From assembly GCA_003260075.1 (NCBI GenBank), contig QLIY01000806.1, positions 1 to 64,000 of the forward strand: a stretch of 64,000 nt of DNA, written 5' to 3'. The translations under genes were made by a program, and so were the position numbers. The first letter of the stretch is position 1; the number at the start of each line of letters is the position of its first letter. Source of the DNA: Phallusia mammillata. Lineage: Eukaryota; Chordata; Ascidiacea; Phlebobranchia; Ascidiidae. Below are positions 21,849 through 35,200 of this stretch, piece after piece. The notes under the pieces were generated by a model. The model saw nothing but the letters and a program-made list of their open reading frames with translations. It searched no databases and was not told where the DNA came from.

Positions 21849-24800
21849 TCAAGATGTTGCAGCTTGCACTGATGGGATTTTTTCTGTTGTGTAAAGATCC
21901 TCTGGTAATATATGAGTCATACAAACAATATCTTCAATGTGCTTTAAAGCATTTTGATGTGGTGTTATCTGCAAAGCCTCCCATTCACCCTGAATACAAA
22001 ATGCTATTTGAGATATGGATTTATAATATGTTTTAGTTTAAGTATAAGGCTTATTCGTTTTCATCCACCAAGCTAAGGACTGGGTAAGTTTAAGGTTCAA
22101 TTACGAGTATAGACACATTTTATTGTAGCAATAATTTGACAAAAACAACCAGAGAGTTTGTACATAATGAATACATTCTACTATAGATGTTTTTTATCTG
22201 CAATATTCAGCGTATGCAACCCCTCGGACAGTTTTATTTTTTTAAATATTTAATTGTGATTGTAACTCTTTCAAATAGGTCGGTATATTTCGAGCATGTG
22301 CAAAGCAAGGTATGTGAAATCCTTATTGTTTTTGCAACGCATGGGAAAACCCATTTTGCGCTACTCGCTTCTCAAACCTATCTACAAACCCTAATGTGTA
22401 CCCTAGTGTGTTTTGATAACGTAAGAAACCACTTGACCAAATTTCGCCACCCCACAAAAGAAAATTTATGCTAAAAAATCGACACCTATACCCTACCACA
22501 TATGGCAAAAAGTCAAAAACACTCCCACTGTGTTTCACATGTTCAGCCAACTTAAACCACTTTTTTCAGGTCAGTATCAAATCACACACAGACTGTTAAA
22601 CAAGTCACTGACTAGTGTTTTCCGACCCTTGTAATAAGCATATTTTTCAGAGTAAATATCCATTAACAAACAAAATCTGACCTTGAATGCTTTCTGTGCA
22701 TCTTGTTGCATCGCCATGGCAGCCCCTGACATTTGATCCTGCATAAGTCTCGTCTGATCTGCGGCGTTATTTTCACCCAGAATCAACGAGTACATACTTC
22801 GTAATCCAAAAACATTGAGAAAATACCAAGAAGCAGATGATACCCTAGGTCAGAAATAAAATCTGATTGAATGATTTTTAAAAAATAGACAAATACAAAA
22901 TCAAGAAGCAGCAGAAAAGTGCAAACATCATAGTTGTGGAACCTGAAGGTTGGGCATTTGTGAATAAGTACATTATAATATTTAGTCACTAGACACCCAG
23001 TATGAGTGATGGAGACAATTTTCGCAAATAATAACAGACTATTTGAGTAAGATAATGCACATTCCTATCACTTAAGTTAAATAAAGATATCTTAAGGAAA
23101 AAGTGGATGACTTCAGGCTTACAAAAGCTGAAAGGGGCCAAAAAGCTTGTATTTAATTAATATGCAGTAAAAGTGGGTAAGGGGTAAAAATGCTTGATAA
23201 GACCATGCTTTGCCATCGCCATGTCTTCTAGTCTTGTTACCATGACGCATCCAAGGCTTCAAGTTCTATTCCACGCTGGAGCATTGGTTTGAATCGAATC
23301 GTCAGCGGAAATGGGACCTTAGCTGTAAAGAAAGTTTAGAAGTTAGAACATCATCAATCCAAAGGGGGTGTTGAGATGAGGTTGATTTGTTTGATAAAAC
23401 TGCAGCAAATGTCAAAAAGTTAAAAAACTAATTGCAGCAGTGGTTCCCAACTGGGGAGGAATTTAGATTAATTTTTACAGGTAGTTTTTGCAAACACAGT
23501 TTTGCCAATATCATCTGTGGAGTTGACAAAAGGCTAAATTTTAATAGATTTTTGTATGGTGTAGCATCTACTATGTAGTATGTTATGGAGGAATGAAAAT
23601 GTTTCAAATTGTTAAGAAAAAAATTTATCGAAAAACAAACAAATAATATATTATGCAAACTCCTTGTTAGCATTGTTTCAGCACAAAATTAAAAGCATAA
23701 ATATTTTACTTGTGACAAATCCAGAAAATGTCCATTGAATCCATCCCCCAATAACTATCATGGGCAGAACATTAAGAACATTTCCTTTAAGCATGTCTGT
23801 CATCATTGAAGGGTCGGTCATCGGGTTTTTAGCCTGGAACAACAATATTACTGTTTCTGTGTTTTATACATATGCAAGCTGGTACAAAAATATTAACGTA
23901 GAGAAAGTCTAAGAAAGCAGCAAACTTGGTTTATTGTCCATTGCACCACTGATGAAGCACGGGTATTTCTGCCTATGAACAATTCCACTTGTTACATTTA
24001 TTTAGCACAAAACTTTTTACAATGGGCCAAAAAAGTTTAATAATGATTCATGAGGGCCACATAGTTTACAAGCCTTAATGTCGTGTTTCCAAACTTAGCC
24101 ATCAGGGTGATTTTTGTAGGACTCTCGATTTGGGGAACGAAAAAATATGACCATGGGTCGGATGAAACAACCTCTAGAAAGGACCATAGTTTGGTGACCC
24201 CTGATTTAGGTCATTTTAATTCTTATTAATTGAAACTATTTTTGGTTAAACATTTTTCTTTGCTTGGTATCAGGGAATCGGGTTTGCAAACTTGTACTTG
24301 GGTTTTCCATCCGACTTGGACTTGCAGAATAAGCGAATTTTTCTGTTACATTTAGTTTTGACAAATAAATGAAAAACAAACAAATCTTTCCGTTACATTT
24401 AGTTTTGATAAATATTCGTTACATTTAGTTTTGACAAATAAATGGAAGTTAAAGACAAAAAACTCAAAATGTCTCTTTGCTATGCACCATCTTGGTTTTT
24501 AATGACACAGAGTAACATGTCATTTTAGTACTATGCCAACACCATTAACAATGTAAACATGTGTTGCATACTGAATAATTGTCCTTAAAATAAAATAAAA
24601 ACTATATACCTGACTGGGTTTTTCTTTTCCTTTTGTAATAATTCCCTCTTTGTTCAATAAATAATGTTTGCGCATTTCAAACGCTTGCTTTGGGATGTAT
24701 TGACCGTTTTCCCTCAAATTCCGACATCTAATTAGGGCTTGACTGAAATTCAAAATGTACAAAAAAACATTATTACTAACAAAAAAACACAATAGAAATT

Positions 24801-25039
24801 TTCAATGCAATATAAAAGAACAAAAAATATATATCTTACTTGACAGCAATTATGTTTTAAACAAATGTATGCACAAAGATTTACCTATCTCGGACTTGTT
24901 CCAAAGACACAGTCTTTTCCGAAGTCATTAAAAGCGAAAGATAATGACGAATAATTCCAAACACAAAAGTGATGAATACGATCGGCAAAACCACCCAAAA
25001 ACGAATACTTGAATCCAATAAAAGTTCAGGTTCAGCCAT
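21849..25039 (-). CDS. EMC3: ER membrane protein complex subunit 3
   Basis: Six minus-strand exons: 25039-24885, 24742-24610, 23833-23710, 23322-23241, 22844-22682, 21989-21849, all phase-consistent, for 265 residues (human EMC3 is 261). EMC3 is a YidC/Oxa1-related core subunit of the EMC insertase, which places tail-anchored and multipass proteins in the ER membrane. Seen: [19 protein letters not shown] with the first membrane segment, [30 protein letters not shown] and [12 protein letters not shown] (second membrane segment), [38 protein letters not shown] (third segment) and [19 protein letters not shown]. These follow the human protein nearly position for position. The last exon begins with the conserved GEWEAL but then departs from the vertebrate tail and ends QAATS. 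It is convergent with HOGA1. Start chosen at the only ATG giving the family's N terminus. Confidence 0.95.
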
Positions 25040-25344
25040 TGCGATGGTTTCTTTATATTGTGCCTGCAGAAGTAAGATTCAAAATAACAAAATGCTGCTT
25101 TTAATTAACTTTTTATAATACACTTTTTAATTCTCAATCTCAAACTTTCATGAACTTTTTCTTGCGTGAAGATTCATCCGATGAGCGACACGCTTTACCA
25201 TCAGCGCTGGGCGAAAATACATAGAAATAGTAACTAAAATTAAACGTACAAAACAAGCAGCAAACTTTAATTCCTTGACAACGAAATTAAACGTGAACAG
25301 ATTATGAACTTTACAACTTATTAACATGTCATGAAAGACAACGC

Positions 25345-25702
25345 CAGTGGTTCTCAACCTTTCGTAGACCGTGGCCCCCTAAAAGTAACTTTTGGGCCTC
25401 ATGGCCCCCATCAAGTAACCTTGTAGGACCTGTGGCCCCTTCAAAATGTAAATGAAAATCTCGTGTTGGAATTCGGTACTAATTTCGACTTTAAACAGGT
25501 CGAATAGAGTAAACAAGAATCCGTAATCTTGAAAAACCTCAATATAGACAAATAGTATGTGCAATAGACGATTAAATTAGGGAATAAATTTTAAAAGAAA
25601 ATGGCTTTTAGTGTGTGTTTCTTGTGAACCTACACCCGTGACCCCCCGGAACACAGCTCGTGGCCCCCGTGGGGAACCATGGGCCCTGGTTGACAACCAC
25701 TG
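25345..25702. mobile_element. hAT-type element upstream of EMC3
   Basis: Ends CAGTGGTTCTCAACC and GGTTGACAACCACTG, flanked by GACAACGC and GTCAACGC (7/8 target duplication). The interior repeats GTGGCCCC. Confidence 0.75.
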
Positions 25703-26089
25703 GTCAACGCCTTACAAATATTTATTTTAATAAAACGAACGAGTTGTTTACAACACAAGTATTTCGTAGAATTAGGTTATTTGCGACCTGTTAAGGCCAT
25801 CGTATGGTTTTATAAGAAAGATTTGATTTAAATATCGTGATAAAATCTGACAATAGCTGTGAAACGGGATTTAATAAGCGCAGCATGACTGATTACTTGG
25901 TCCCTTTGTAGTTATCACAGGAGAAGATCGGCGGTGTTTGACTAGTGACAGATGGTGGTCGCCGGTCACAGGTCAATCTAAAAAACTAATTCCGCAAATT
26001 TATGTTTTACATTCGGTTTAAAAGCGCCACAAAAATATGTTATGAGGTCTGTAGGCTACTTTACTGTAACGTAAGGATACTTGATTGTT

Positions 26090-26160
26090 AAAATAATGAG
26101 GACTGTGCATTTTAATATTGTTTTGGGTATTGATTTGTAAAACAAATTCTTTATAAGATC
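26090..26160 (+). pseudogene. Fossil copy of the receptor C signal-peptide exon
   Basis: The sequence around the real first exon (starting ataatgaggAATGCTTGC at 26262) has a degenerate relative about 170 bases upstream. Shared phrases include gtaaggata, ttgttaaaataatgagg, gcattttaat/gcattttgat and gttttgggt/gttctgggt. In the upstream copy the ATG (26095) reads into TAA after 14 codons and it lacks a donor. This is a local tandem duplication of the promoter and first exon, of which one copy has decayed. Confidence 0.55.
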
Positions 26161-26264
26161 CACACGAGTATGTTATGAATTCTATATTTCCTCAACAAGT
26201 TTTCTTGTTACATAAGACCTAACTTCACTGTAAAGTAAGGATAGGCTACTTGGTTGTTAAAATA

Positions 26265-29200
26265 ATGAGGAATGCTTGCATTTTGATGTTGTTCTGGGTT
26301 TTGATTTGCAAAACCAATTCCGATAGTTCTGAAGATGCAGGTAGGTCTACAAAGCAAAAGGCATTTCTTATTTCTAAACCCAATTCGAGAACTATATAGC
26401 CATAATAGCAGTGCATTACATTTGGTTTCTCCTCGTTAAAGTATTCGCTTAAATCAGTGATCGGAAACCTGCTCGGTGCCGGTCCGCGAGGACTTTTTTC
26501 AGGTTAAATGCTTTAAAACAATATGCCCATCAATTCCCGGGGATGATAAACTAATTTAGTCGTTTTCATTGCTAAATATTTGTAGTTATTTGAAGGCCGG
26601 TCCGCGATAAAATTTCACTTTCAAAAACAGTCTACAGTACATAAAAGTTTGCCAACCTCTGGCTTAAATGAAAAGTGGCACTTTAAACGTCACAGTGAAT
26701 TAGGAAGTGGTCGCAAAATGGGTCAAAATATGCCAATGTAGATATAAAGCAGATAGCAAAATGTCGAAAATGACGCAGCAGAGCAATAGAGTATTCGATT
26801 TTAATGCAAATTAACAAAACTTCATCTAGAATTTTCGTGCAAGGGGGGAAAAATTATTCACATTACGAAATTTTGCGACGGAAACCGAGATTGCGATGAA
26901 AAAGACGACGAACTCTCCGACGACATCTCGTGTCCACAGTGCTTCAGCAATTACGTCAGGTACAAGATATAAAATATTAATGCTTAATAATCGGTCAAAT
27001 AATCTACACTTTTTTCTTGCTACATGGTGAATAACAGCGAATTACAATGTCAGCTACTTAACCGTTTGATTCAGGTAATGTACATAATATACCCTTAGTC
27101 GTCCTTTCAACAAGTAAATAAAAATGTTTAGGAGCAAGACGCACTGAACACCTTGCGATGAGGTTCGAACCCACGACCTCTGTGCTTCTAGTCTAACTCA
27201 GTTTGTGTAAAAACCAGAGAAAACGTTTCCATTCGCTCAACTGATTAAGATTCGACACTGATATTTGTTGTTTTATACTTGTGTGCTTGTTTTGACAGGT
27301 GCCATGTTTTGGGCAGAAACAAAACCTGTCTGCTGCACCGAGACTATATCTGTAAGGCCACAGTCACGTGTCAGGGTTTGACGCCATGTGACGTCGGTTG
27401 CCCAACACATTACAAATGTCAGGAGAGCAAGAAATGCGTTTTGCGCTCAACTGTATGTGATGGAAATGCGTGCAATGGTTGCCCGGAAGATGACGATTGG
27501 AAGAATGGAATCGGATTTTTCTGCCCCAGAAACGGGAGAATTTGTCGTTTACCGCAACAACTATTGTGGGATAATGTCCAGGATTGTGACAACGGCGCCG
27601 ATCTTTGCTTTGTTTCTAATGTGTCCAATGCTAATGTATTTTATCCCAGGTTGGTTGGAAATTATTGTATGTTGACTGTACGTTTGTTTCTTTATGTTGA
27701 CTGTACGTTTGTTGCTGTATGTTGACTGTACGTTTGTTGCTGTATGTTGACTGTACGTTTGTTGCTGTATGCTGACTGTACGTTTGTTGCTGTATGTTGA
27801 CTGTACGTTTGTTTCTTTATGTTGAGTGTACGTTTGTTGTTGTATGTTGACTGTACGTTTGTTGCCCCCCCCCCCTACGTTTGTTGCTGTATGCTGACTG
27901 TACGTTTGTTGCTGTATGTTGACAGTACGTTTGTTGTTGTATGCTGACTGTACGTTTTTTGCTATATGCTAACTGTAAATAACATTATAGTCCTAATTAA
28001 TTTTGTTTTGCTATTTCAACAGTCAAGCATTTTCTTTGCAATCTTTGGACTCGACCAAATGTTGGGTTTGTCTCGACGCTTCCATGATAATCTCAACTAA
28101 AGATGTTTGCTCGGGAAGTTTCCAGTGCCCCGATTTGTCTGACGAGTGTTTGTGTCCTAACAATCAATACCTTTATGACGTGTGCAATCTGGTATCACTA
28201 AGAGTTCGAAGTATTGGAATGAAAAGGTTGGTAAACACAAAAATATAAGTAAAAGTGTATATAAACGGGTGTATACTGATGTGGCCTTCATATCACTGAT
28301 GATGGCATGAGCATTTGCCGAAACGTTTCAACAATAAAGCATGTCGCTTTTTACTAGTGATGCACCGAACCCGCCTAAAAAGGTTCGGGCCGAAACCGAA
28401 AATTCGGCCACGAGGCCGGATAATTTCGGCCGAATCAGGCCGAACCTAAAATCCCCTTTCTCATGGATGTTTTCAATTGAACCTCGTGTTGTTGATGCAA
28501 GTAAACTCAATTATGACAAACCAAAATTACTTTCACAATGCGGAAGCTTTACTAAACTTGTAATGATTTGCAGACAATGTGGCTCGTATTTTATAGACAC
28601 AACAATTAGTTAATTTATGACATTTCGTGTTGGCGAAAATGATAGTTTAGGCATTAATTCCATGCAATCAAAAAGTTCGGTTTCGGCCGAATTTTCAGAA
28701 AAGTTCGGGCCGAAACCGAAACATTAGAAAACAGCGTATTCGGCCGAAATGTTTCGGCCAACCGAAACTTCGGTGCATCACTACTTTTTACGTCTATTTG
28801 GGTCGTTATTTTCACCATTAAACTTAAGTAAAAGTACTTAAAAAGAGAGTTTATAAATCCTGTTAAATTGATCTGGGAATCATTCCCTGTTTTATCACCA
28901 TTGTTGCAATGATTTTCACCTTTCATTATACGTATATCGCAAGTTGGGAAATCTTTATTTACAGGTTAAAATCATAACATAGTCACCTGATTTTAACCTG
29001 GTAATAAACATATCCCAACTTGAAAAAGAAAGTTTAGCTAATAAGTTATTTAAACAAGTTTAGAAGCGGTTGTCTTTATCCAGAAGTTCTTAACTATAGC
29101 GAAATCGCCCCCTTGGGCTAAATTTGACCGTTTTTTTGGGTAATTTAAATTTTGTCAAAGTCCAAGGTGGGAATTTACGGTCGAATTCTACCATAAAGGA

Positions 29201-32200
29201 CCGAGAAAATGGTTTGAAAAAATTGTAATTTATCCCTGAAGTTTTATGCCAAATCTGCACGCTTCGCTGCTGCACCAAGCTTGCTGTAAACCAGGTTCAA
29301 TCGATTAACGCCGAATATTTAATGTGCACCTTGTGTTTTAGTTCATCTGAAAGCAACAACAACATCCAATGTGAAGTGGGATTGGTACAATGTGGACATA
29401 ACAGCACTCAGTGTGTGCAGAGACACAGATTTTGTGATGAAATGGTTGATTGTGAAAACCGGTTTGATGAAAGGTAAGTTAAGTGGTTCCCGACCTTTTT
29501 TCGACGAACCCTTCCCTTAAAAAAATCAAAACATTTTTTATTCTTCCCTAAAACATAATACATAGTAAATGCTAAACCATACAAAGATCATTTAAAATTG
29601 TGTCTTTTAACAACTACACAAGTCATATTTCCAGAGCTTAAGTGTCTATTTAAGGTGAATTAAGGTAAATTGCTCCCCTTAATTAGTTTTAGATTTCCTC
29701 CCTATGAGGAATTCCTCCCCGGTTGAAAACCATTGGGTTTCATCGGTCTCCTCAGAACTCAACAGTTAGACGTAAGATTCTTAAAATGCACAAAACAACA
29801 TTTTATTTCTGATCCCGTGTCTTTAGTGTATTTTTTCTACTATTCTGTCACGTTTTGTGTGCAAAATCTAAAATCAAATTACACAATACAATTTAGTTGG
29901 TGTAATGAGCATAAATTCACAACTGGGATCAGCCCTGAGCGACCATGCAGACCAACAATCACGGCGCGAGTCCTGTCATTGGTTCGAATCCCACCGCAGG
30001 CTAAATCTTTCTATCCCTTGCCTTGCTATATGGGAATGCTTAGTGACTTGCTTGAATTCGGTATTACACATTCAACGGGCCTGGTGTAATATGATTTACA
30101 AAGTATTTAATTACTGTTGTGTTTCAGCGCTGCGTTTTGCCGAGGAACTTTGCCTTGTTCGGAGGCGGGATCTGGTTACAAACAGGAAGACTGCCGATGC
30201 AGACAGGATTGCTCCATACCAGTGATGCGTGATGTCATCACAGCAACATCATGTGACGGTGAAATCGAATGCCCGCTGCGTGAAGATGAGTGCGCGCATT
30301 GTTTGAATCAAAACACAATGCTCTGCAATATTTCGTCACAATCGGCTGAATCTAATTTGCTGGTGGGTTATTCCTTTTTATTTTGCAAGGATAAAAATGA
30401 GAAAAAAATCCAAGGTTCTCAAACGTCTTGAGTCTTTTATCTGGGACTGGGTTTAAGTGCTACCATGCAGAAAATTAAATAGATAAGTGCAATTTTGACA
30501 TGATATTGGGAGTTTTAGGAGCACGTATTTTGGGTTTTATAGAAACTTTATATATCTTGGAAATCTAGGGACCAACCAAAATACTTGCACTGCATCAAAA
30601 AAGAGAAACGGTTTTAAGACGTCGTTTCATATCGACGCTTTTACGTAAAAAACGTTGGGATCTACGTTTCCTCGACCAAGTTGTAACACGTAATTTACAC
30701 CGAAAGTCCGTCAAATTGTTTGCTGGGTTGAAATAAAACGGCTCGTGGCGACTTATTGCGAGCATAGTGTTCACGTTACTCAAGTGTATATAAACGGGTG
30801 TAACTGTGGCCTTCATATCACTGATTATGGCAAGAGCATTTGCCGAAACGTTTGAAATATAAAGCATGTCGCTTTTTACGTCTATTTGGGCCGTTATTTT
30901 TAGCATTAAACTTATATTATTCTTTTGTAACAATAAAACAGGCAGCTCAACAGCGGACTCATTGTGAGCATTACGCATTTAGGCGTTGCCCGCCCACCGA
31001 GGATAAAAATACAACAAACCAACATTTAGTGGTTTGAAATGTCACAGATGCGCACCACAGCGACACCGTGTGTCCGACAGGCGAACAGTTCAGAGGAAGA
31101 TGGTTCAATGGAGGAGATTTCGCCTGACGAGGTTTGCGATGGAAAAGAAGATTGCGAGGATGGGAGTGATGAAGTCGGATGCGACGATAGATTTTACTGC
31201 TCTGCATTGAACGGATCTCGGGTATGCAAGAATAAAAACAACTGCCATAAATGTCGTTAGTTCTGACATATATGGCTCTGATCATGCTGTAAGATGAACA
31301 TAAATTCATCACTGGGATGCAAACCAGTGTTCACCGCGCAATCATATATTTAGTATGTGTATAAATCACAGAACGCCAGGCCCATTGAAGGCGTTATACC
31401 GAAACAGCCGGTCAGCAATCATTCCCATATGGCAAGGCGTAGGCTAGAAAAATCTAGCCTGTGATGGGATTCGAACCCACGACAAGAGTGTTTCCGGGAC
31501 TCGCGCACTACGAAAGTTTTCTAAATGTGCACTAAGAATGTTTTATATTTCAGAGTAAATGTTGTTATTCGGGACCTGATAATGAAATGCAAGTGTCCAT
31601 TGATTTTACTTGTGACCGAAAACAAATCTATTCATCACTATAAATTAATTTGCAAATTACCTTCAAACAAATTCAAATTGTTTTAGTCCGCGAAGTAGAC
31701 CGTAGAAATTATGTACTTTGAAATGGTAATGCAGGCTGAAAAATGTGTTTTTGAAGAATTTTTACCAGATTTTTAGCTGTAAACTTACGTATTCTGTTGT
31801 TATTGAGCATGTATTGATTCGCTTGCTTTTATTTGAATTAGTACCTGTATGTGGTTGACGGACAAACAAAGTGCTTTTATAGGTTTCGATATCAAACGAC
31901 CTTGTTTGTGACGAAGTCATCAATTGTGACGCAAGAGAGGACGAGAGTGATTGTTTCGCAGACAAACGGTTCTACTGCACTGGGGGAGTCCCCTACTTTG
32001 TCACACGACTACATGTGAGTTTGGGATGCGGATCCTACCGCTTGAAGCGCACGTTTCGAGCTAAAACGGAATCTCATCAGTTTTACATTAAAAAGACACT
32101 AATTCCCTACATGAAAAAACTTTTTTTGGGGCCCAAGCATGACAAAGTTGACCCCCCCACCCCTCACATAGGGTACGAGGGAAAAATATTCGCTATTTCT

Positions 32201-35200
32201 CTACAATACTTGTACTTTAAACTAGTGATGTACCGAATCGGCNNNNNNNNNNNNNNNNNNNNNNNNNNNNNNNNNNNNNNNNNNNNNNNNNNNNNNNNNN
32301 NNNNNNNNNNNNNNNNNNNNNNNNNNNNNNNNNNNNNNNNNNNNNNNNNNNNNNNNNNNNNNNNNNNNNNNNNNNNNNNNNNNNNNNNNNNNNNNNNNNN
32401 NNNNNNNNNTTCTGTGGGGTTTAAAATTGCCTTAAGCATGATTGGCAACCTGCCAATGAATTACTAATTTTTTTGACTACCGTGGGAAAAACGATAATGT
32501 GTTGAAAAAGATAAACATTGACGCAATTTTCGTTATGTTTGGGCTTTTGAAAGATTGCGTGGACCTTAATAAGCAGAAAAGACACGTTTAATGCTTTAAA
32601 TTTGTGTTCGTAAAAGATTCGGTTTCGGCCGAATCGCAAGAAATTATTCGGCCGAAACCGAATCTTTGCAAAAATGATCGATTCGGCCGAATAAATTCGG
32701 CAAACCGAATATTCGGTACATCTCTACTTTAAACCTAAAATTGGAATCTCCCGGCTTGTTGCTTGGTGGATGATGACTATAATGAACTTTATGTCTATTG
32801 ATTTCAGATCAAGAAAAATTAGGTCATTTGTTTTTTAACATTTTGAGACATAAACTTATCTATGTTTCGGCAAAACAGCATCATAGCATCAGTATTTTAA
32901 TCAAATAGAAGATATGATAAACGTATTACGGCGAAAAATATTAATCTGAAAGTTGGAGATACTTAATGATTTTTATGAAGTAATAAGGCAAAATATAGAT
33001 CTCAAAATCTTTAGATACTTAATGTTTTTCATGCACTTTTGAGTCGAAATATATAGAACTTAAAATCTTTAAAGACGAATGTTTTTTATGACTTATTTTT
33101 CCTTATCTAGGTTCAGGACGGTGTTGGAGATTGCGTGGACTGGAGCGACGAATGTTCCAATTTTACGCCAAACGTCAATAGTTATCTGTCGTCCACCCAA
33201 TATCTCATTAAGAATCAATTTCTAGGGGTCTTGGTTTTGACGATGGCGGCCTTGGCAGTATTAGGAAATGTGGTCAGTATGATTTATAAGTTCCATAGTT
33301 GGTTTGTGTACTAGTGGCCACATCTGTTGAAGAGTTGTAAACGGGCCTGAAATTGGAGCGCAAACCCTAAAGTACAAACCCGAAACCTGGCCCGAACCCG
33401 AATCGTTTTTGAGAAGCCCGTTTAGGCCCGAAAGTTTGATTGACAGGTCTATACATTGAAGCCTCAGGAAAGACCAAGGCAACAAACACAAGAGACAACA
33501 AACACAATAGACAATTGGTCTTGATTCAAAGGGCGGGTTCGGTGAAAGACTCTTGTACAATGCGTTTTAGGGCTGTTTGACATTAGCTAGGTCCAGCAAC
33601 TGGCTACTTTAGCTAATTAAACTTATTCATAAAAATCCTGAAACAAAGTCATCCTAAAATCCTGAAACTCCTGAAATAAAAATCCTGAAACTACTTTAGC
33701 TAATTAAACTTATTCATAAAAATCCTAAAACAGAGTGCAAAGTCAGACCCCAATCAGGCCCGTTTTTTTTTGAAGAAACCTAAGCCCGAAACTGGCCCGA
33801 CTTACAGTTCTGGTTTGCCTATAGCGTAACCTTTAACTTTGAATTTGGTTTTAATTTCAGTCACAATGTTTTTGCATTTTTCACAGGTGGTCATTTATGG
33901 AGAAGCTTGTTTTCTACGAAACCTGGTAACCAAGCGTGACGTCAGCGCTTCGCTACGCGCCAACCACATGCTGGTGTTAAATCTAGCGGTTGCCGATTTT
34001 CTTATGGGCGTCTATTTGTCGGTTCTTGGAGTAACAAATCGTTTGTACAGCGGCAAGTTTTGTATCCTGAAGCGCTGGTGGCTGACAAGCGACCTGTGTG
34101 TTGCCTTGGGAGTTTTGGTCGTTCTTTCAAGTCAAACTTCAGTTTTTACTATGCTTGCTCTTACAGCGACAAGAGTGCATTCCGTATTTAGGGTAAGTTC
34201 TCAATTATTGTGGATTATAACAACATAAAATTGTTATGATTCCAAATGGGCGATTGTTGGTAGTGCTAAAAATCGAACGGATGTTAGTTCGATTCCCATC
34301 TCTATTTTACTGAGCAGAACAACTTGTTTATGGTAAGTTGTCAATGTTTGTGAACGTTAACGACATAAAATTGCAATGATACTATATGGACGATTGCGAG
34401 TAGTGCTAAAGATCGAAAGGATGTGGGTTCGAATCCCATCTGTGTCACTAAGCAGAACACCTTGAGTGGTTAGGGTAAGTTGTCAATTTTGTGGACATGC
34501 AATTGTAATGATACAAAATGGGCAAACGCGGAAAGCGCGAAAACTCGATAGGTTATTGGTTCAAATCCCGACTTTATGTCACTAATCAGAAATCGACTTA
34601 GCTCCTACCTAGGGTAAACTGATTTGCCAAAGCAATTTAAAATCACCGACTTAAACAAGTCAAAACAAACCCTGTTTACTTTAAACTCAAAATTAAAATC
34701 TCCCAGCTTGTAGCTTGGTTAATAAAGACTTTAATGAACCTTATAAACAGATTCATGAAACACATTAAGTCATTTGTTTTTCGGATTTTAAGATATGCAT
34801 ATTTCTGTCAAGGCAAAATATATTTTAAGATCTTAGGGGTAATTGACTTAATGATTTTATAAATTCAACTCAATAGATATAAGTATGGACTGGCAGTTAA
34901 ACAAAACAATTTAAATGGATTCACAAAAGGACCCCAATATGCCAAAGCAATTAAATCCTTCAACTTAATTAAGTTAAAACAAACACTTTAAACACAATAC
35001 TAGAATCTTCCAGCTTGTTGCTTGGTGAGTGAAGACTTAAATGAACTTTATGCTTATTGATTCAAGTTTACTTTTTAATTTATATATAAGTTATATATTT
35101 CGCCATTACAAAAAAATGCATTTCTGAAATTCTTAAGGATAAATGCTTTTCATGAACTTAAAGTTAAACAATTTAAAATGCTTCAAACTTGCATATTAAA

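Larger units (their letters stand above)
25040..26264. other. EMC3 upstream / receptor C upstream region
   Basis: A divergent 1.2-kb region between EMC3 (minus) and the intact LDLa receptor (plus). It contains a hAT-type element (25345-25702) and a decayed copy of the receptor's own first-exon region (about 26035-26160). No core promoter element is recognised with confidence. Confidence 0.5.

Noticed and set aside
27667-27975. Regular 25-bp array considered as a CRISPR-like array
   Set aside because: Units are contiguous with no unique spacers, in a eukaryotic intron; it is a minisatellite.
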